Under the pieces are notes generated by a model. That model was given only the letters and a program-made list of their open reading frames with translations. It made no database searches and was not told the origin of the DNA. Of a stretch of 45,351 nucleotides of DNA, positions 16,878 through 27,140 are shown one piece after another. The stretch covers positions 1 to 45,351 of the forward strand of contig NZ_CALMGQ010000077.1 in assembly GCF_937863595.1 (NCBI RefSeq). Direction: 5' to 3'. The position numbers and the translations under genes were made by a program. The stretch comes from an uncultured Cytophaga sp. Its GTDB lineage: Bacteria; Bacteroidota; Bacteroidia; Cytophagales; Cytophagaceae. Numbering within the stretch: the stretch's first letter is position 1; each line of letters begins with the position of its first letter.

Positions 16878-19496
16878 TTAAAATACATATCTAAATGTTG
16901 TTCCAAACGTTCTTTGATCACCCAATACACCTGCGTATAATCCATTATTACCACTTGCAGGCAATAATTGTTCGTAATAGTTTTTATTAAATACATTTCT
17001 TGACCAAACAAAAACAGTCAAACCTTTTGTTGCACGAAATCCTAAACGAGCATTGAATAATGAATAGCCATTGATATTTAAGTATTGAGATGGAGAAGGA
17101 CTAGATGAAAACTTTGAGCGGTTAAAATTATCTACTGCAAAGAAATATTTACCTTCATTCGTTATTAATTTACCTGGCAATGCAATCTCTGCACCGATTG
17201 AACTTGCCCATTTAGAAATTCCTGGCAGAGTACTTCCTGATATATCTTTATAAGACACCTTAGAACCAGTCTCTTCCAATGGTAAAGGAGCATTCGTAAA
17301 TTTCTGGTATATACCTTCAGTATATGAAAGCGCTCCATTAAATGACAAATATTTATTGACTTTAATATTACCATCTACTTCAAAACCACGTACGCGAACT
17401 TTTTCTGCATTTGCTAAATATCCTCTATTCACTCCAAGTTCCGGTGACTGAACATTCGCTTGATAATTTTTCACTTCCGTATCAAACAAGGCGAAATTCA
17501 ATACAGCGTTTTTTGCTGGAGTTGTTTTGACACCGAATTCAAATTGGTTCGTATATTCTGGTTTAACAATAGCCAAACTCAAGTCTGCATTTCCGTTTTT
17601 ATCCGTTGGTAATCCCCCAACATTTACACCTACTGGTTTGTACGCATTCGAATAGGTTACATAGGTATTTATGCTGTTATGAACTCTATATGAAACCGTC
17701 AAGTTTCCCGACAAGTTATTATTGGTTGCTTTCGTTGTGAAAGATTGATTTGAATACACTGATTTTTTTAATGCTAGAAGTGCAGGATCTGTTGTTTGCA
17801 AGCCGCCAAACGTTGTTCTATCATAATCTGCGTATTTATAATCATAATTATATCGCAAGCCAGGCAATACATGCAAGCGATTGGGAATGATAGACCAATC
17901 TACCTGTCCAAATACAGCTCCCGTAAATGAATTCAATGTTGAATTTGTATTCGCTCCATATCCGTTTAATAAAGCAGATGTCATACCTGTTTGACTTGCA
18001 CTTGTTCTAGAAAATCTCCATTGATCTGAGCCAGACTCTTCTGTTCCAGTAGTTTTAACAGTTTGTCCCATTGCAAATAAACCAACCACACCACTCAATC
18101 GATTGGAAAGAGTTCCTGCATATCTAACTTCTTGTGATAGTTGTTGCTGTTTTGAAGGATTTTGAGATAAGGATATAGCATTTAATCCTGTAAAATCTCG
18201 ATCGTTAGATGGGTCCCAATTCCAATAACGCCAAGCAGTTGTTGAAGTTAAAGTTCCCTTTCCAATTTTAGTGTCTACATTTAATGAAACACCTCCAAGG
18301 TCATTGTTTGAACGTGTATTCGTATTTTGATCTATCCTTCTATCAAAGGCGTTCAACGTTGGGAGTTTGTAATTTAAATCCGTTGCAATTGAATTGAATT
18401 GGCGATAATCTGACCGTTGGGTAGGAACAACACCAGCAGCAACTTGGGCATACCCATTGGGACGTTGACGAGTAGCATCTGCAATAAATGTAATTTTAAC
18501 TCTCGAAGATGCATTATAAAGTAGTTGTGTTCTAAAACCTAAATTATTAATATCATTCACTTTTTGATCTGTAGCTTGATTGTAAATCAATCCATCACGT
18601 TGAGTTCCCGAAAATGACACTCTTGCTGCAAGCTTTTTACTCAAAGGTCCAGTGACAGATAATTTTGATTGTATATATCCAAAATTACCAAAACTTGTTT
18701 CAAAAACTCCTCCAGATTTAAAACTAGGTGCTTTAGAAATTACATTAAATGCTCCCGCTGTAGTGTTCTTTCCAAATAACGTTCCTTGTGGACCTCTTAA
18801 AACTTCAATACGCTCTACATCAATAAAATCCAACGTTGTAGCTGCGGGACGTGCATAATATACCCCATCCACATAATAACCAACACCGGGATCAAGTCCA
18901 TCGTTTGTCAAGCCAAATGGAGATCCTAAACCCCTAATATTGAGACCTGTATTTCTAGGATTAGAAGAATACAATTGTACAGAAGGCACTAATTCTTTAA
19001 TTCTATTTACATTAAAAGCACCTGCTTCTTCAACTTTTGTTCCTCCAATAACCGAAACTGGTATTGGAACATCTTGCATTGTTTCATCTCTCCGTCTTGA
19101 AGAAATTACAACTACAGCACTTTCAGTATCTGCATTTAAGTTAATTGTGAATAGCCCACCCACATTGTCTTTGTCTACGACAAATGTTTGTTCCTTATAA
19201 CCCATGTAATTCACTAGAAATTTAACGGGTAATGGTCCAGTATAAATTAATGAAAAACTCCCATCTACATCAGTTTGAGTACCTATAAGTCCATCTTCTC
19301 TATTTACAATAGCACCAATTATTGATTCATTTGATGTTGTATCTAGGACTTTACCCTCAATAGTATATGATTCTGTCTGTGCAAAGCTACTAATCTGAAT
19401 TTGCACAAATAAAATCACAGAAATGTATTTACTTAAACCTGTTACATAACCAATCTTATTGGATAATTGTAAATAATAATTAATTGTTTGTTTCAT
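16878..19496 (-). CDS. TonB-dependent outer-membrane receptor
   Basis: This protein of about 872 aa has a signal sequence (ending QISSFAQ), a CarboxypepD_reg-like beta-sandwich (YTIEGKVLDTTSNESIIGA to about residue 125), and a plug domain (DVPIPVSVIGGTKVEEA to LRGPQGTLFGKNTTAGAFN). A 22-strand barrel follows, ending in GTTFRYVF with a terminal aromatic. No susD-like gene follows, so it is not a SusC pair. The plug style (LRGPQGTLFGKN) is that of receptors for siderophores, cofactors or small organic ligands; the ligand is unknown. ATG 19496 (MKQTINYYL) or ATG 19508 could be used. It shares an upstream box with the DUF2490-TauE operon and sits next to an Rrf2 regulator. Confidence 0.92.
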   Translation of the reverse strand: MKQTINYYLQLSNKIGYVTGLSKYISVILFVQIQISSFAQTESYTIEGKVLDTTSNESIIGAIVNREDGLIGTQTDVDGSFSLIYTGPLPVKFLVNYMGYKEQTFVVDKDNVGGLFTINLNADTESAVVVISSRRRDETMQDVPIPVSVIGGTKVEEAGAFNVNRIKELVPSVQLYSSNPRNTGLNIRGLGSPFGLTNDGLDPGVGYYVDGVYYARPAATTLDFIDVERIEVLRGPQGTLFGKNTTAGAFNVISKAPSFKSGGVFETSFGNFGYIQSKLSVTGPLSKKLAARVSFSGTQRDGLIYNQATDQKVNDINNLGFRTQLLYNASSRVKITFIADATRQRPNGYAQVAAGVVPTQRSDYRQFNSIATDLNYKLPTLNAFDRRIDQNTNTRSNNDLGGVSLNVDTKIGKGTLTSTTAWRYWNWDPSNDRDFTGLNAISLSQNPSKQQQLSQEVRYAGTLSNRLSGVVGLFAMGQTVKTTGTEESGSDQWRFSRTSASQTGMTSALLNGYGANTNSTLNSFTGAVFGQVDWSIIPNRLHVLPGLRYNYDYKYADYDRTTFGGLQTTDPALLALKKSVYSNQSFTTKATNNNLSGNLTVSYRVHNSINTYVTYSNAYKPVGVNVGGLPTDKNGNADLSLAIVKPEYTNQFEFGVKTTPAKNAVLNFALFDTEVKNYQANVQSPELGVNRGYLANAEKVRVRGFEVDGNIKVNKYLSFNGALSYTEGIYQKFTNAPLPLEETGSKVSYKDISGSTLPGISKWASSIGAEIALPGKLITNEGKYFFAVDNFNRSKFSSSPSPSQYLNINGYSLFNARLGFRATKGLTVFVWSRNVFNKNYYEQLLPASGNNGLYAGVLGDQRTFGTTFRYVF

Positions 19497-19590
19497 TTTT
19501 AATATCATTTAATATTAACTCTATATATATAGTAGACTAATTTTTTTAAATATTTTGAATTTTCATGATTAAATTCTATATTTCATACTA

Positions 19591-19613
19591 TCTCTACCGA
19601 TTTGATAGACAAA
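19591..19613 (-). promoter_or_regulatory. Candidate Rrf2 operator upstream of the TonB-receptor gene
   Basis: On the minus strand the box reads TTTG then TCTATC-AAATC-GGTAGA, an imperfect palindrome of type TCTAYC-N5-GGTAGA. It lies about 95 bp upstream of the receptor start and 35 bp downstream of the Rrf2 gene. It matches 21 of 23 bases of the box at 16701-16723. A regulatory role is inferred from the repetition and symmetry. Confidence 0.55.
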
Positions 19614-19647
19614 ATAAGTCAGAATAAAATTAAGGTCAAAATATTTA

Positions 19648-20070
19648 TTACAAAATATTTTTCTGTTCGAGCTGACTTAATGTTGTATTATCCAAAATTT
19701 CTATGGTTGCATCGCGAACTAGCAAAAATAAATTTCGTATTTCACAGGTTTTCTCATCTACGCACTCGTCACATCGCCTATATGCCATTTTACTGACACA
19801 TGGAATTGGAGCTAAAGGACCATCAATAATTCGAACAACATGGCCAATAATTATTTCAGAGGGAGCTTTCCCAAGAAAATACCCTCCTTCTTTTCCTCTT
19901 TTACTCTGAAGTATACCCTGTTTTTTGAGTTCCAATAGTATCTGCTCTAAAAATTTTTTAGGAATCCCTTCGTTTTCGGAAATCTCAGCAATAAGTGTAA
20001 CTCCCTTTAAATTATTTTTAGATAAATAAAGCAAGGCTTTTAGAGCGTATTTCGCTTTTTTGGATAACAT
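19648..20070 (-). CDS. Rrf2 family transcriptional regulator with a four-cysteine cluster
   Basis: This 140-aa protein has a winged helix-turn-helix (1-65) with the Rrf2 signatures KYALKALLYLS, IPKKFLEQILLELKKQGIL and SKRGKEGGYFLGK. Cysteines C91, C100, C103 and C109 (C-x8-C-x2-C-x5-C) occupy the place where IscR and NsrR bind an Fe-S cluster; the spacing differs from IscR's C-x5-C-x5-C. Fe-S, zinc or thiol sensing is possible. CymR, another branch, controls cysteine metabolism. It precedes the TonB receptor on the same strand and is divergent from guaB. A good promoter lies at 20102-20133. Control of the receptor and the DUF2490-TauE pair is inferred. Confidence 0.9.
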   Translation of the reverse strand: MLSKKAKYALKALLYLSKNNLKGVTLIAEISENEGIPKKFLEQILLELKKQGILQSKRGKEGGYFLGKAPSEIIIGHVVRIIDGPLAPIPCVSKMAYRRCDECVDEKTCEIRNLFLLVRDATIEILDNTTLSQLEQKNIL

Positions 20071-20101
20071 ATATGTATTGAAATGTCCTTTTATTTATAT
20101 T

Positions 20102-20133
20102 CAAGTATAGCCATTTATAATTTTCGAACCAAA
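20102..20133 (-). promoter_or_regulatory. Bacteroidota-type promoter of the Rrf2 gene
   Basis: On the minus strand TTTG (20130-20133) is followed after 20 nt by TATACTTG (20102-20109), a one-mismatch TAnnTTTG. This is the ideal -33/-7 spacing for the Bacteroidota housekeeping sigma factor, and predicts a 5' leader of about 25 nt. Confidence 0.55.
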
Positions 20134-20202
20134 AAGATTGAAATAATCCAAAATAATACTTTCTAAATAGCGGAAAATTACGTAATTTTGACCTGCAAAT
20201 AA

Positions 20203-21699
<1,497 letters not shown>

Positions 21700-21719
21700 T
21701 CGTGCTATAAATATAGATC

Positions 21720-23771
21720 GTGAATTCAAAAAATCTCAGAAATAGTTATTTTCTTTTAGCAATCGTCAGCTGGTTATTAATACTAGCTGACGATATTGCT
21801 GTTATTGAATTCTCACAATCCTTCATACCATTATTTTTTTCGGATATTATATTGAATATCCTTTTAAGTACATTTTTCTTATTTACATTTCTAGGTTTTA
21901 AAGTAGATATTGGAACGAAGCGTACCGGCCATTTTAATGATTTATTATGGCAAGTTTTTATTACAGGTGCAATTACAGTCTTTATTTCCTTAATCATTAA
22001 ATCTTTTGGTCTATTTAGTCAGAATACCATTTTCTTAAGTGATCCGCTTGTTTCCAATATTCTCTATCACGTAAATATTGGCATTATCACTATTTTCCTT
22101 GCCAATGGTTTCTATGTATGGAAAAAAATGATCTTGTATCAAAAATCAAATCGTACCAATATTGTATGGCATATATTTGAATACTTAACATTGCTAAGTG
22201 TAATCAGTAATTTCTTTTCATTTGATATATCCGACCCTGTTTTCTTAGCGTTTTCATCGCCATTAACAATCTTGGGTTTGATATCTGCGTTCAATTTAAA
22301 ATGGGTGGCGTTTTTGAGTTACAAACAAAAATGGAGAAGTATCCTGTTGTTAAGTCTTATTGTAATCATCATTCTTTCTTTTTTAGAGCGTATCTATGAA
22401 CATCACATTACAAGCAATCTATTAATAGATCTGGCTGAAAACGTTTTTATACAAGCTATTTTCGGGTTTATGTTGTTGAATTGTATTGTATCATTACTTG
22501 TACTGTTATTTAATCTACCAACGTCTTCTGTGTTTGAACAGAAATTTGGAGAAGTTATGCTTTTTCAAAAATTGCACCAATCACTTCAAGTTGGAGAAAA
22601 AGAAGAAGATATGTACGACATGCTTGTTACAAGCAGCATGACTACCGTTATGGCAGATGCTGCTTGGTTGGAAATAAGGGATAATAACGGTGGACTAAAA
22701 GCATTTAAAAATAAAGGGATTGATGAATACGATGTTTTTGAAATTAAAAAAGCATTGCGTAAAAATCAAATCAACATTACTTCAGAACCTCAATACATAA
22801 AAGATATCGTTGCTTACCAACACACAGATAAAATAAAACACCTTGGGTTTAAATCTTTTTTATTAATCCCATTGATGTCAAATAATCAACTGCTGGGAAC
22901 CCTCGTTCTGTTAAAAAATCTGCACGATGGTTTTGATAAAGAAATGGTTGATATCATTTTTACTTTTGTTAGTCAAGCATCTATTTCCATAAAAAACTTC
23001 AGACTTATGTCTGATGCTATTCAAACAGAACGGTATCAAGAAGAGTTGAAAATTGCAAAAGATGTTCAGCGAAGTTTGTTGCCTACATCCATGTTTTTAA
23101 ATATCTCAATTGAATTGAGTGTATATTCAAAAGGAGCCAAAGAAGTTGGTGGTGATTACTACGATTCGTATGAGTTATCTCCTACACGATTTGCAATCGC
23201 AATTGGTGACGTTTCAGGTCATGGTACAAGTGCTGCGTTCAATATGGCTCAAATGAAAGGTGTCTTTCAAAGTCTAGTAACACTTGATTTGCCAGTAGAC
23301 GATTTTATGAATCATGCCAATAATGCTATTGGTCGCTGCCTTGAAAAAAAGAATTTTATCACCCTGAGTTTATTCGTAATAAATACCGAAAATCAAACAA
23401 TTGAATATGCGCGAGCTGGTCACTGTCCAGCCATACTTATCGATAGCAAGGATCATAGTGCGTCTTTCTTAGACGGTAAAGGGTTAGGTTTAGGTTTAAG
23501 CAGAAATGGTACCTATAAAAAGCATATACATAAATACGATTTGTCGTATAAGTCAGGAGACATTCTTATTTTATATACAGACGGTTTAGTTGAGGCGCAT
23601 AATGCTTCCAGAGATGAGTACGGGTATGAACGGTTAAAACAATTGGGAGTTGAAAATGCAACCTCTACTCCCAAACAGCTTGTGGACACAATCATTGAAA
23701 ATGTGCAACATTTTAGTGGAAGTACCCAATTTGAAGATGATTGTACCCTTCTTATTTTAAAATTTAGTTAA
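21720..23771 (+). CDS. Membrane-anchored GAF-PP2C (SpoIIE/RsbU-type) serine phosphatase
   Basis: This 683-aa protein starts at GTG. Residues 1 to about 270 contain roughly eight hydrophobic helices, forming an unnamed membrane sensor. A GAF-like domain follows (about 285-430, ending in IFTFVSQASISIKNF). The PP2C/SpoIIE domain runs from about 440 to 683, with VGGDYYD, GDVSGHGTSAAFNMA, ARAGHCPAIL, LYTDGLVEA and a final DDCTLLIL; the metal-binding aspartates are all present. Such enzymes dephosphorylate STAS antagonists. The STAS and RsbW-like genes follow directly, so it is probably the input of that partner switch. The stimulus is unknown. Confidence 0.9.
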   Translation: MNSKNLRNSYFLLAIVSWLLILADDIAVIEFSQSFIPLFFSDIILNILLSTFFLFTFLGFKVDIGTKRTGHFNDLLWQVFITGAITVFISLIIKSFGLFSQNTIFLSDPLVSNILYHVNIGIITIFLANGFYVWKKMILYQKSNRTNIVWHIFEYLTLLSVISNFFSFDISDPVFLAFSSPLTILGLISAFNLKWVAFLSYKQKWRSILLLSLIVIIILSFLERIYEHHITSNLLIDLAENVFIQAIFGFMLLNCIVSLLVLLFNLPTSSVFEQKFGEVMLFQKLHQSLQVGEKEEDMYDMLVTSSMTTVMADAAWLEIRDNNGGLKAFKNKGIDEYDVFEIKKALRKNQINITSEPQYIKDIVAYQHTDKIKHLGFKSFLLIPLMSNNQLLGTLVLLKNLHDGFDKEMVDIIFTFVSQASISIKNFRLMSDAIQTERYQEELKIAKDVQRSLLPTSMFLNISIELSVYSKGAKEVGGDYYDSYELSPTRFAIAIGDVSGHGTSAAFNMAQMKGVFQSLVTLDLPVDDFMNHANNAIGRCLEKKNFITLSLFVINTENQTIEYARAGHCPAILIDSKDHSASFLDGKGLGLGLSRNGTYKKHIHKYDLSYKSGDILILYTDGLVEAHNASRDEYGYERLKQLGVENATSTPKQLVDTIIENVQHFSGSTQFEDDCTLLILKFS

Positions 23772-23814
23772 TTATAAAAATTTTTAATACATTATACATA
23801 CCTAATTCAAGTTT

Positions 23815-24150
23815 ATGCGTATAACAACTTTCAAGGAAAATGAATATTATATAATTGGAATAGAAGGAGATTTGGACGCAAGTTCAAGCATTCAGCTAGA
23901 TCAAGCAATTGAAGAAGCCGTAACGAACAAAGAATCAAAATTAATTGTTGATTGTTCGCAATTAGAATATATTTCTTCTGCTGGTTTAGGTGTTTTTATG
24001 TCTTACATTCAAGATTTCCAAGAAAATAACATTTCACTTGTCTTATGTCACCTAAGCGAAAAGGTTCGGAATGTATTCCAAATCCTAGGATTAGATGAGC
24101 TTATTAAAATTGTAGAAACAAAAGAAGAAGCAAAAGCAATTGGACAATAA
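23815..24150 (+). CDS. STAS-domain anti-sigma factor antagonist (RsbV/SpoIIAA-like)
   Basis: This 111-aa single STAS domain contains VDCSQLEYISSAGLGVFMSYI. The phospho-acceptor is one of S54/S55 in the ISSAGLG loop, as in SpoIIAA. In the phosphorylated form it would be inactive; dephosphorylation by the upstream PP2C enzyme would let it bind the downstream ATPase. It lies 43 bp after the phosphatase gene, and its last 11 bp overlap the kinase-like gene. Confidence 0.92.
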   Translation: MRITTFKENEYYIIGIEGDLDASSSIQLDQAIEEAVTNKESKLIVDCSQLEYISSAGLGVFMSYIQDFQENNISLVLCHLSEKVRNVFQILGLDELIKIVETKEEAKAIGQ

Positions 24151-24562
24151 AATTAAAATAGCGCGCAATCCTGAAAACCTAAAATTGGTGCGAGATTTTG
24201 TTAGTACTACGCTCCAAAATATGTCTGTGCCTGCCCCTGAAATAAACATGATGGTTTTGGCAGTAGATGAGGTATGCGCAAATAGAATTCTACATACACC
24301 TGCCAATCAATCTGAAGCCGCTAACAATATTGAGCTTGAGATTCAACATGAAAACAATAATTTTACTTTTTTAATTAGAGATACAGGTGATCTATACGAT
24401 ATTAATTCGCATGAATCACCTGATATTAGAAAACTTATTGCTGAGAAACGCAAAGGTGGTATTGGTCTTTTATTGGTTAAAAAAATAATGGATTCGATCG
24501 AAATATCTAGATCCGAACCATATACCGTTTTATTATTGCGCAAAACGCTTAAGTTTGCATAA
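24140..24562 (+). CDS. RsbW/SpoIIAB-like serine kinase/anti-sigma ATPase
   Basis: This 140-aa GHKL ATPase has N box DEVCANRI (E44, N48), G1 box DTGD (D81, G83) and G2 box KGGIGLLLV (105-113). These residues bind Mg-ATP in the HATPase_c_2 family. It should phosphorylate the adjacent STAS protein and sequester a partner, either a sigma factor or another output protein. No sigma gene is adjacent, so the output is unknown. The start is TTG at 24140, overlapping the STAS gene by 11 bp, which suggests balanced translation of the two. Confidence 0.9.
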   Translation: MDNKIKIARNPENLKLVRDFVSTTLQNMSVPAPEINMMVLAVDEVCANRILHTPANQSEAANNIELEIQHENNNFTFLIRDTGDLYDINSHESPDIRKLIAEKRKGGIGLLLVKKIMDSIEISRSEPYTVLLLRKTLKFA

Positions 24563-24677
24563 GCATTTTTTTACTTAACAAAAAACTCCTAATTTGTATT
24601 TGAATTAACGTCAGTTATACCATAACTACTATTAAAACGTTATACAGAGTATACATTTATTTTATCTAATCTGATTT

Positions 24678-26996
24678 ATGAGATTACCTATTTGGATTGT
24701 CGCTGCTACATTTTCTAGCGTCCTAATCTATAGCTGTGCTACAGAAAAAACAGCAACATCTTCTTCCAAAACAACTACATCAGAATCCGAGCCTACGATT
24801 CTTAAAATAGGTAGCGAATCTATTTCCACAAAAGACTTCGCCTATGTCTATGATAAAAATAACGGCAAAAGTGCAGATGCATACACAAAAGCAAGTTTAG
24901 ACGAATATCTAAATCTGTATACTAAATTTAAACTTAGAGTAATTGAAGCAGAATCGCTTGGCTTAGATACTACAGAAGCATTTAAGCAAGAACTAGCTGG
25001 CTACCAAAAACAATTGGCTCAGCCATACCTAACAGAGAAAGGTGTTACTGAAATGCTCGTAAAGCAGGCATACGATCGCATGAAAGAAGAAATAAGAGCA
25101 AGCCATATCTTGATTTTATGTAGTCCTGATGCCGACCCTAAAGACACGCTCATCGCCTTTAACAAAATCACTGCAATTAGAGATAAATTCACGAAAGGAG
25201 AAGATTTTGGTAAATTGGCTGCTGAATACTCTGAAGACCCTTCTGCAAAAAACAATAAAGGAGATTTAGGATACTTTACAGCGCTTTCAATGGTGTATGA
25301 ATTTGAAGAGGCCGCATACGCTACTAAAGTAGGTTCCGTTTCCAAACCTGTTCGCACTAAGTTTGGTTATCATTTAGTACAAGTTGTTGACAGAAGACCT
25401 TCACAAGGACAGATTCATGTTGCGCACATAATGGCTCGATATAGCGAAGGCATGAGCAAAGCAGACTCGATTGCAGCAAAGGATAAAATCGAAGAGATCT
25501 ATAAAGAATTACAATCAGGTGCCGACTGGAACGTATTGTGCAGTGAGTTTTCGGATGATGCCAACTCAAAAGCAAACGGAGGTGAACTACAATGGTTTTC
25601 TACAGGTAAAATGATCCCTTCTTTTGAAAATGCTGCCTATACATTAAACACTCCTGGTCAATATTCAAAACCAATATTAACACCGTATGGCTGGCATATT
25701 ATAAAATTGATTGAACGCAAACCTCTAGGGACATTTGTAGAGTTAGAGCCAAGCATTCGTGCGAAAGTAACAAAAGATTCTCGTTCAGACTTGAATAAAA
25801 AAATGCTTATTGCTCGACTAAAAAAAGAAAACAGTTTCACTGAAAACTCGAAAGGTATTGATTATGCAATAAGCAAAGCAGACAGCAGTCTTCTTATTGG
25901 CAACTGGTCGTTTCAACAAAGTGATAAAAATAATATAACGGTATTTACCATTAATAAGGATAAATACACTGCGGAGGACTTTTTTGCGTACGTTTTTGAA
26001 AATCAACATGCAGTTAAAAATACGTCTCCTTCTACGTACATGAGAAATATATTGTATACAAATTTCGTAAATGCAAGTCTTATAGAATATGAAGAAGCCC
26101 ATTTGCCTGAAAAATATGTAGACTACAAAATGCTTTCTAAAGAATATCACGATGGGATATTGTTATTCCAATTAATGGAAGAGAGGGTTTGGAATAAAGC
26201 CTCTACAGACACTGCTGGTTTGCGAAAATATTTCAACGCAAACAATTCAAAATATACGTGGGGAGAAAGAGCGCATGCATATATCTTTAGTGCAATCGAC
26301 CAAGCTACATTAGACAAAGTTGCGGTTGATTCTAAATCAGCAAACTACCTCGTTAAAGAGCAATTGTTTGATAATATTAGCTTCAATAAAAATGTTGCTG
26401 CTATCAATACAGCTGGCAAAGCTCAATTAAACAAAGCTATCGCATTACTTAGAAAAGACAAACAATATAGCCTAACCATTAATCTTAGTAAAGATCAAAG
26501 TGAGAACGCTTCCATATTGGCGCATAGAAAAGATTCAATAGTAGCGTTCATTCGCAATGCAGGTGTTTCTGAAGAGAAAATAGTGTTTACGTATGCAGCT
26601 AACCCACCAGCACGTAAAACAGAAGCTCAACGTCAAGCAGATCGCTTTGCAAACTTGCAATTGTTTACTACTTCAAAAAAATACTTAGAAACGAAATACA
26701 ATTCTAAAACGCCATTAACATTGCAAGTAACAGAAGGCATGTTTGGAAAAAACGAAAACGAATTGATTAACAAGTGTTCTTGGATGGAAGGTAATTGCAC
26801 GTTCGTGCACAATAATAGAAATTACTTAATTGTTATTGACCGCATTGAACAACCTAGAAATAAAACATTTGAAGAGTCTAGAGGATTGGTAATATCAGAC
26901 TATCAAGGATATTTAGAATCTGAATGGATAAAAGAATTAAAACTCAAATACCCCGTAGAGATAAATCAAACAGAACTTCAAAAATTGGTTAAATAA
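24678..26996 (+). CDS. Lipoprotein peptidyl-prolyl isomerase with two parvulin domains
   Basis: This 772-aa protein has a lipobox at LIYSC (lipidation at C20). A helical region is followed by two parvulin-type rotamase domains: about 137-240 (RASHILILCSPDADPKD to FGYHLVQVVDRR) and about 245-345 (VAHIMARYSEGMS to YGWHIIKLIERK). The long C-terminal part (350-772) has no recognised domain. It resembles SurA/PpiD-type periplasmic chaperones that help outer-membrane proteins fold, here probably lipid-anchored. It is followed by a clear terminator, then by a second isomerase gene. Confidence 0.88.
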   Translation: MRLPIWIVAATFSSVLIYSCATEKTATSSSKTTTSESEPTILKIGSESISTKDFAYVYDKNNGKSADAYTKASLDEYLNLYTKFKLRVIEAESLGLDTTEAFKQELAGYQKQLAQPYLTEKGVTEMLVKQAYDRMKEEIRASHILILCSPDADPKDTLIAFNKITAIRDKFTKGEDFGKLAAEYSEDPSAKNNKGDLGYFTALSMVYEFEEAAYATKVGSVSKPVRTKFGYHLVQVVDRRPSQGQIHVAHIMARYSEGMSKADSIAAKDKIEEIYKELQSGADWNVLCSEFSDDANSKANGGELQWFSTGKMIPSFENAAYTLNTPGQYSKPILTPYGWHIIKLIERKPLGTFVELEPSIRAKVTKDSRSDLNKKMLIARLKKENSFTENSKGIDYAISKADSSLLIGNWSFQQSDKNNITVFTINKDKYTAEDFFAYVFENQHAVKNTSPSTYMRNILYTNFVNASLIEYEEAHLPEKYVDYKMLSKEYHDGILLFQLMEERVWNKASTDTAGLRKYFNANNSKYTWGERAHAYIFSAIDQATLDKVAVDSKSANYLVKEQLFDNISFNKNVAAINTAGKAQLNKAIALLRKDKQYSLTINLSKDQSENASILAHRKDSIVAFIRNAGVSEEKIVFTYAANPPARKTEAQRQADRFANLQLFTTSKKYLETKYNSKTPLTLQVTEGMFGKNENELINKCSWMEGNCTFVHNNRNYLIVIDRIEQPRNKTFEESRGLVISDYQGYLESEWIKELKLKYPVEINQTELQKLVK

Positions 26997-26998
26997 AT

Positions 26999-27022
26999 AA
27001 AAAAGGGCTTAGGCCCTTTTTT
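26999..27022 (+). terminator. Terminator after the first isomerase gene
   Basis: AAAAAAGGGC (26999-27008) and GCCCTTTTTT (27013-27022) form a perfect 10-bp stem with loop TTAG, directly after the stop codon. Confidence 0.85.
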
Positions 27023-27140
27023 ATTTATTTAACCAATTTAAGCTCGTATTTATACGGATTCATCTTGTTTCATTATACAGTATTAGGACAAGCCATCGTT
27101 TATAAATATATTTACAGTACCGATTTAGCGCCAATAATTC

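Noticed and set aside
16878..19496. SusC/SusD-type glycan uptake pair
   Set aside because: The receptor is not followed by a susD-like gene and has no nearby glycoside hydrolases; the neighbours point to another ligand.
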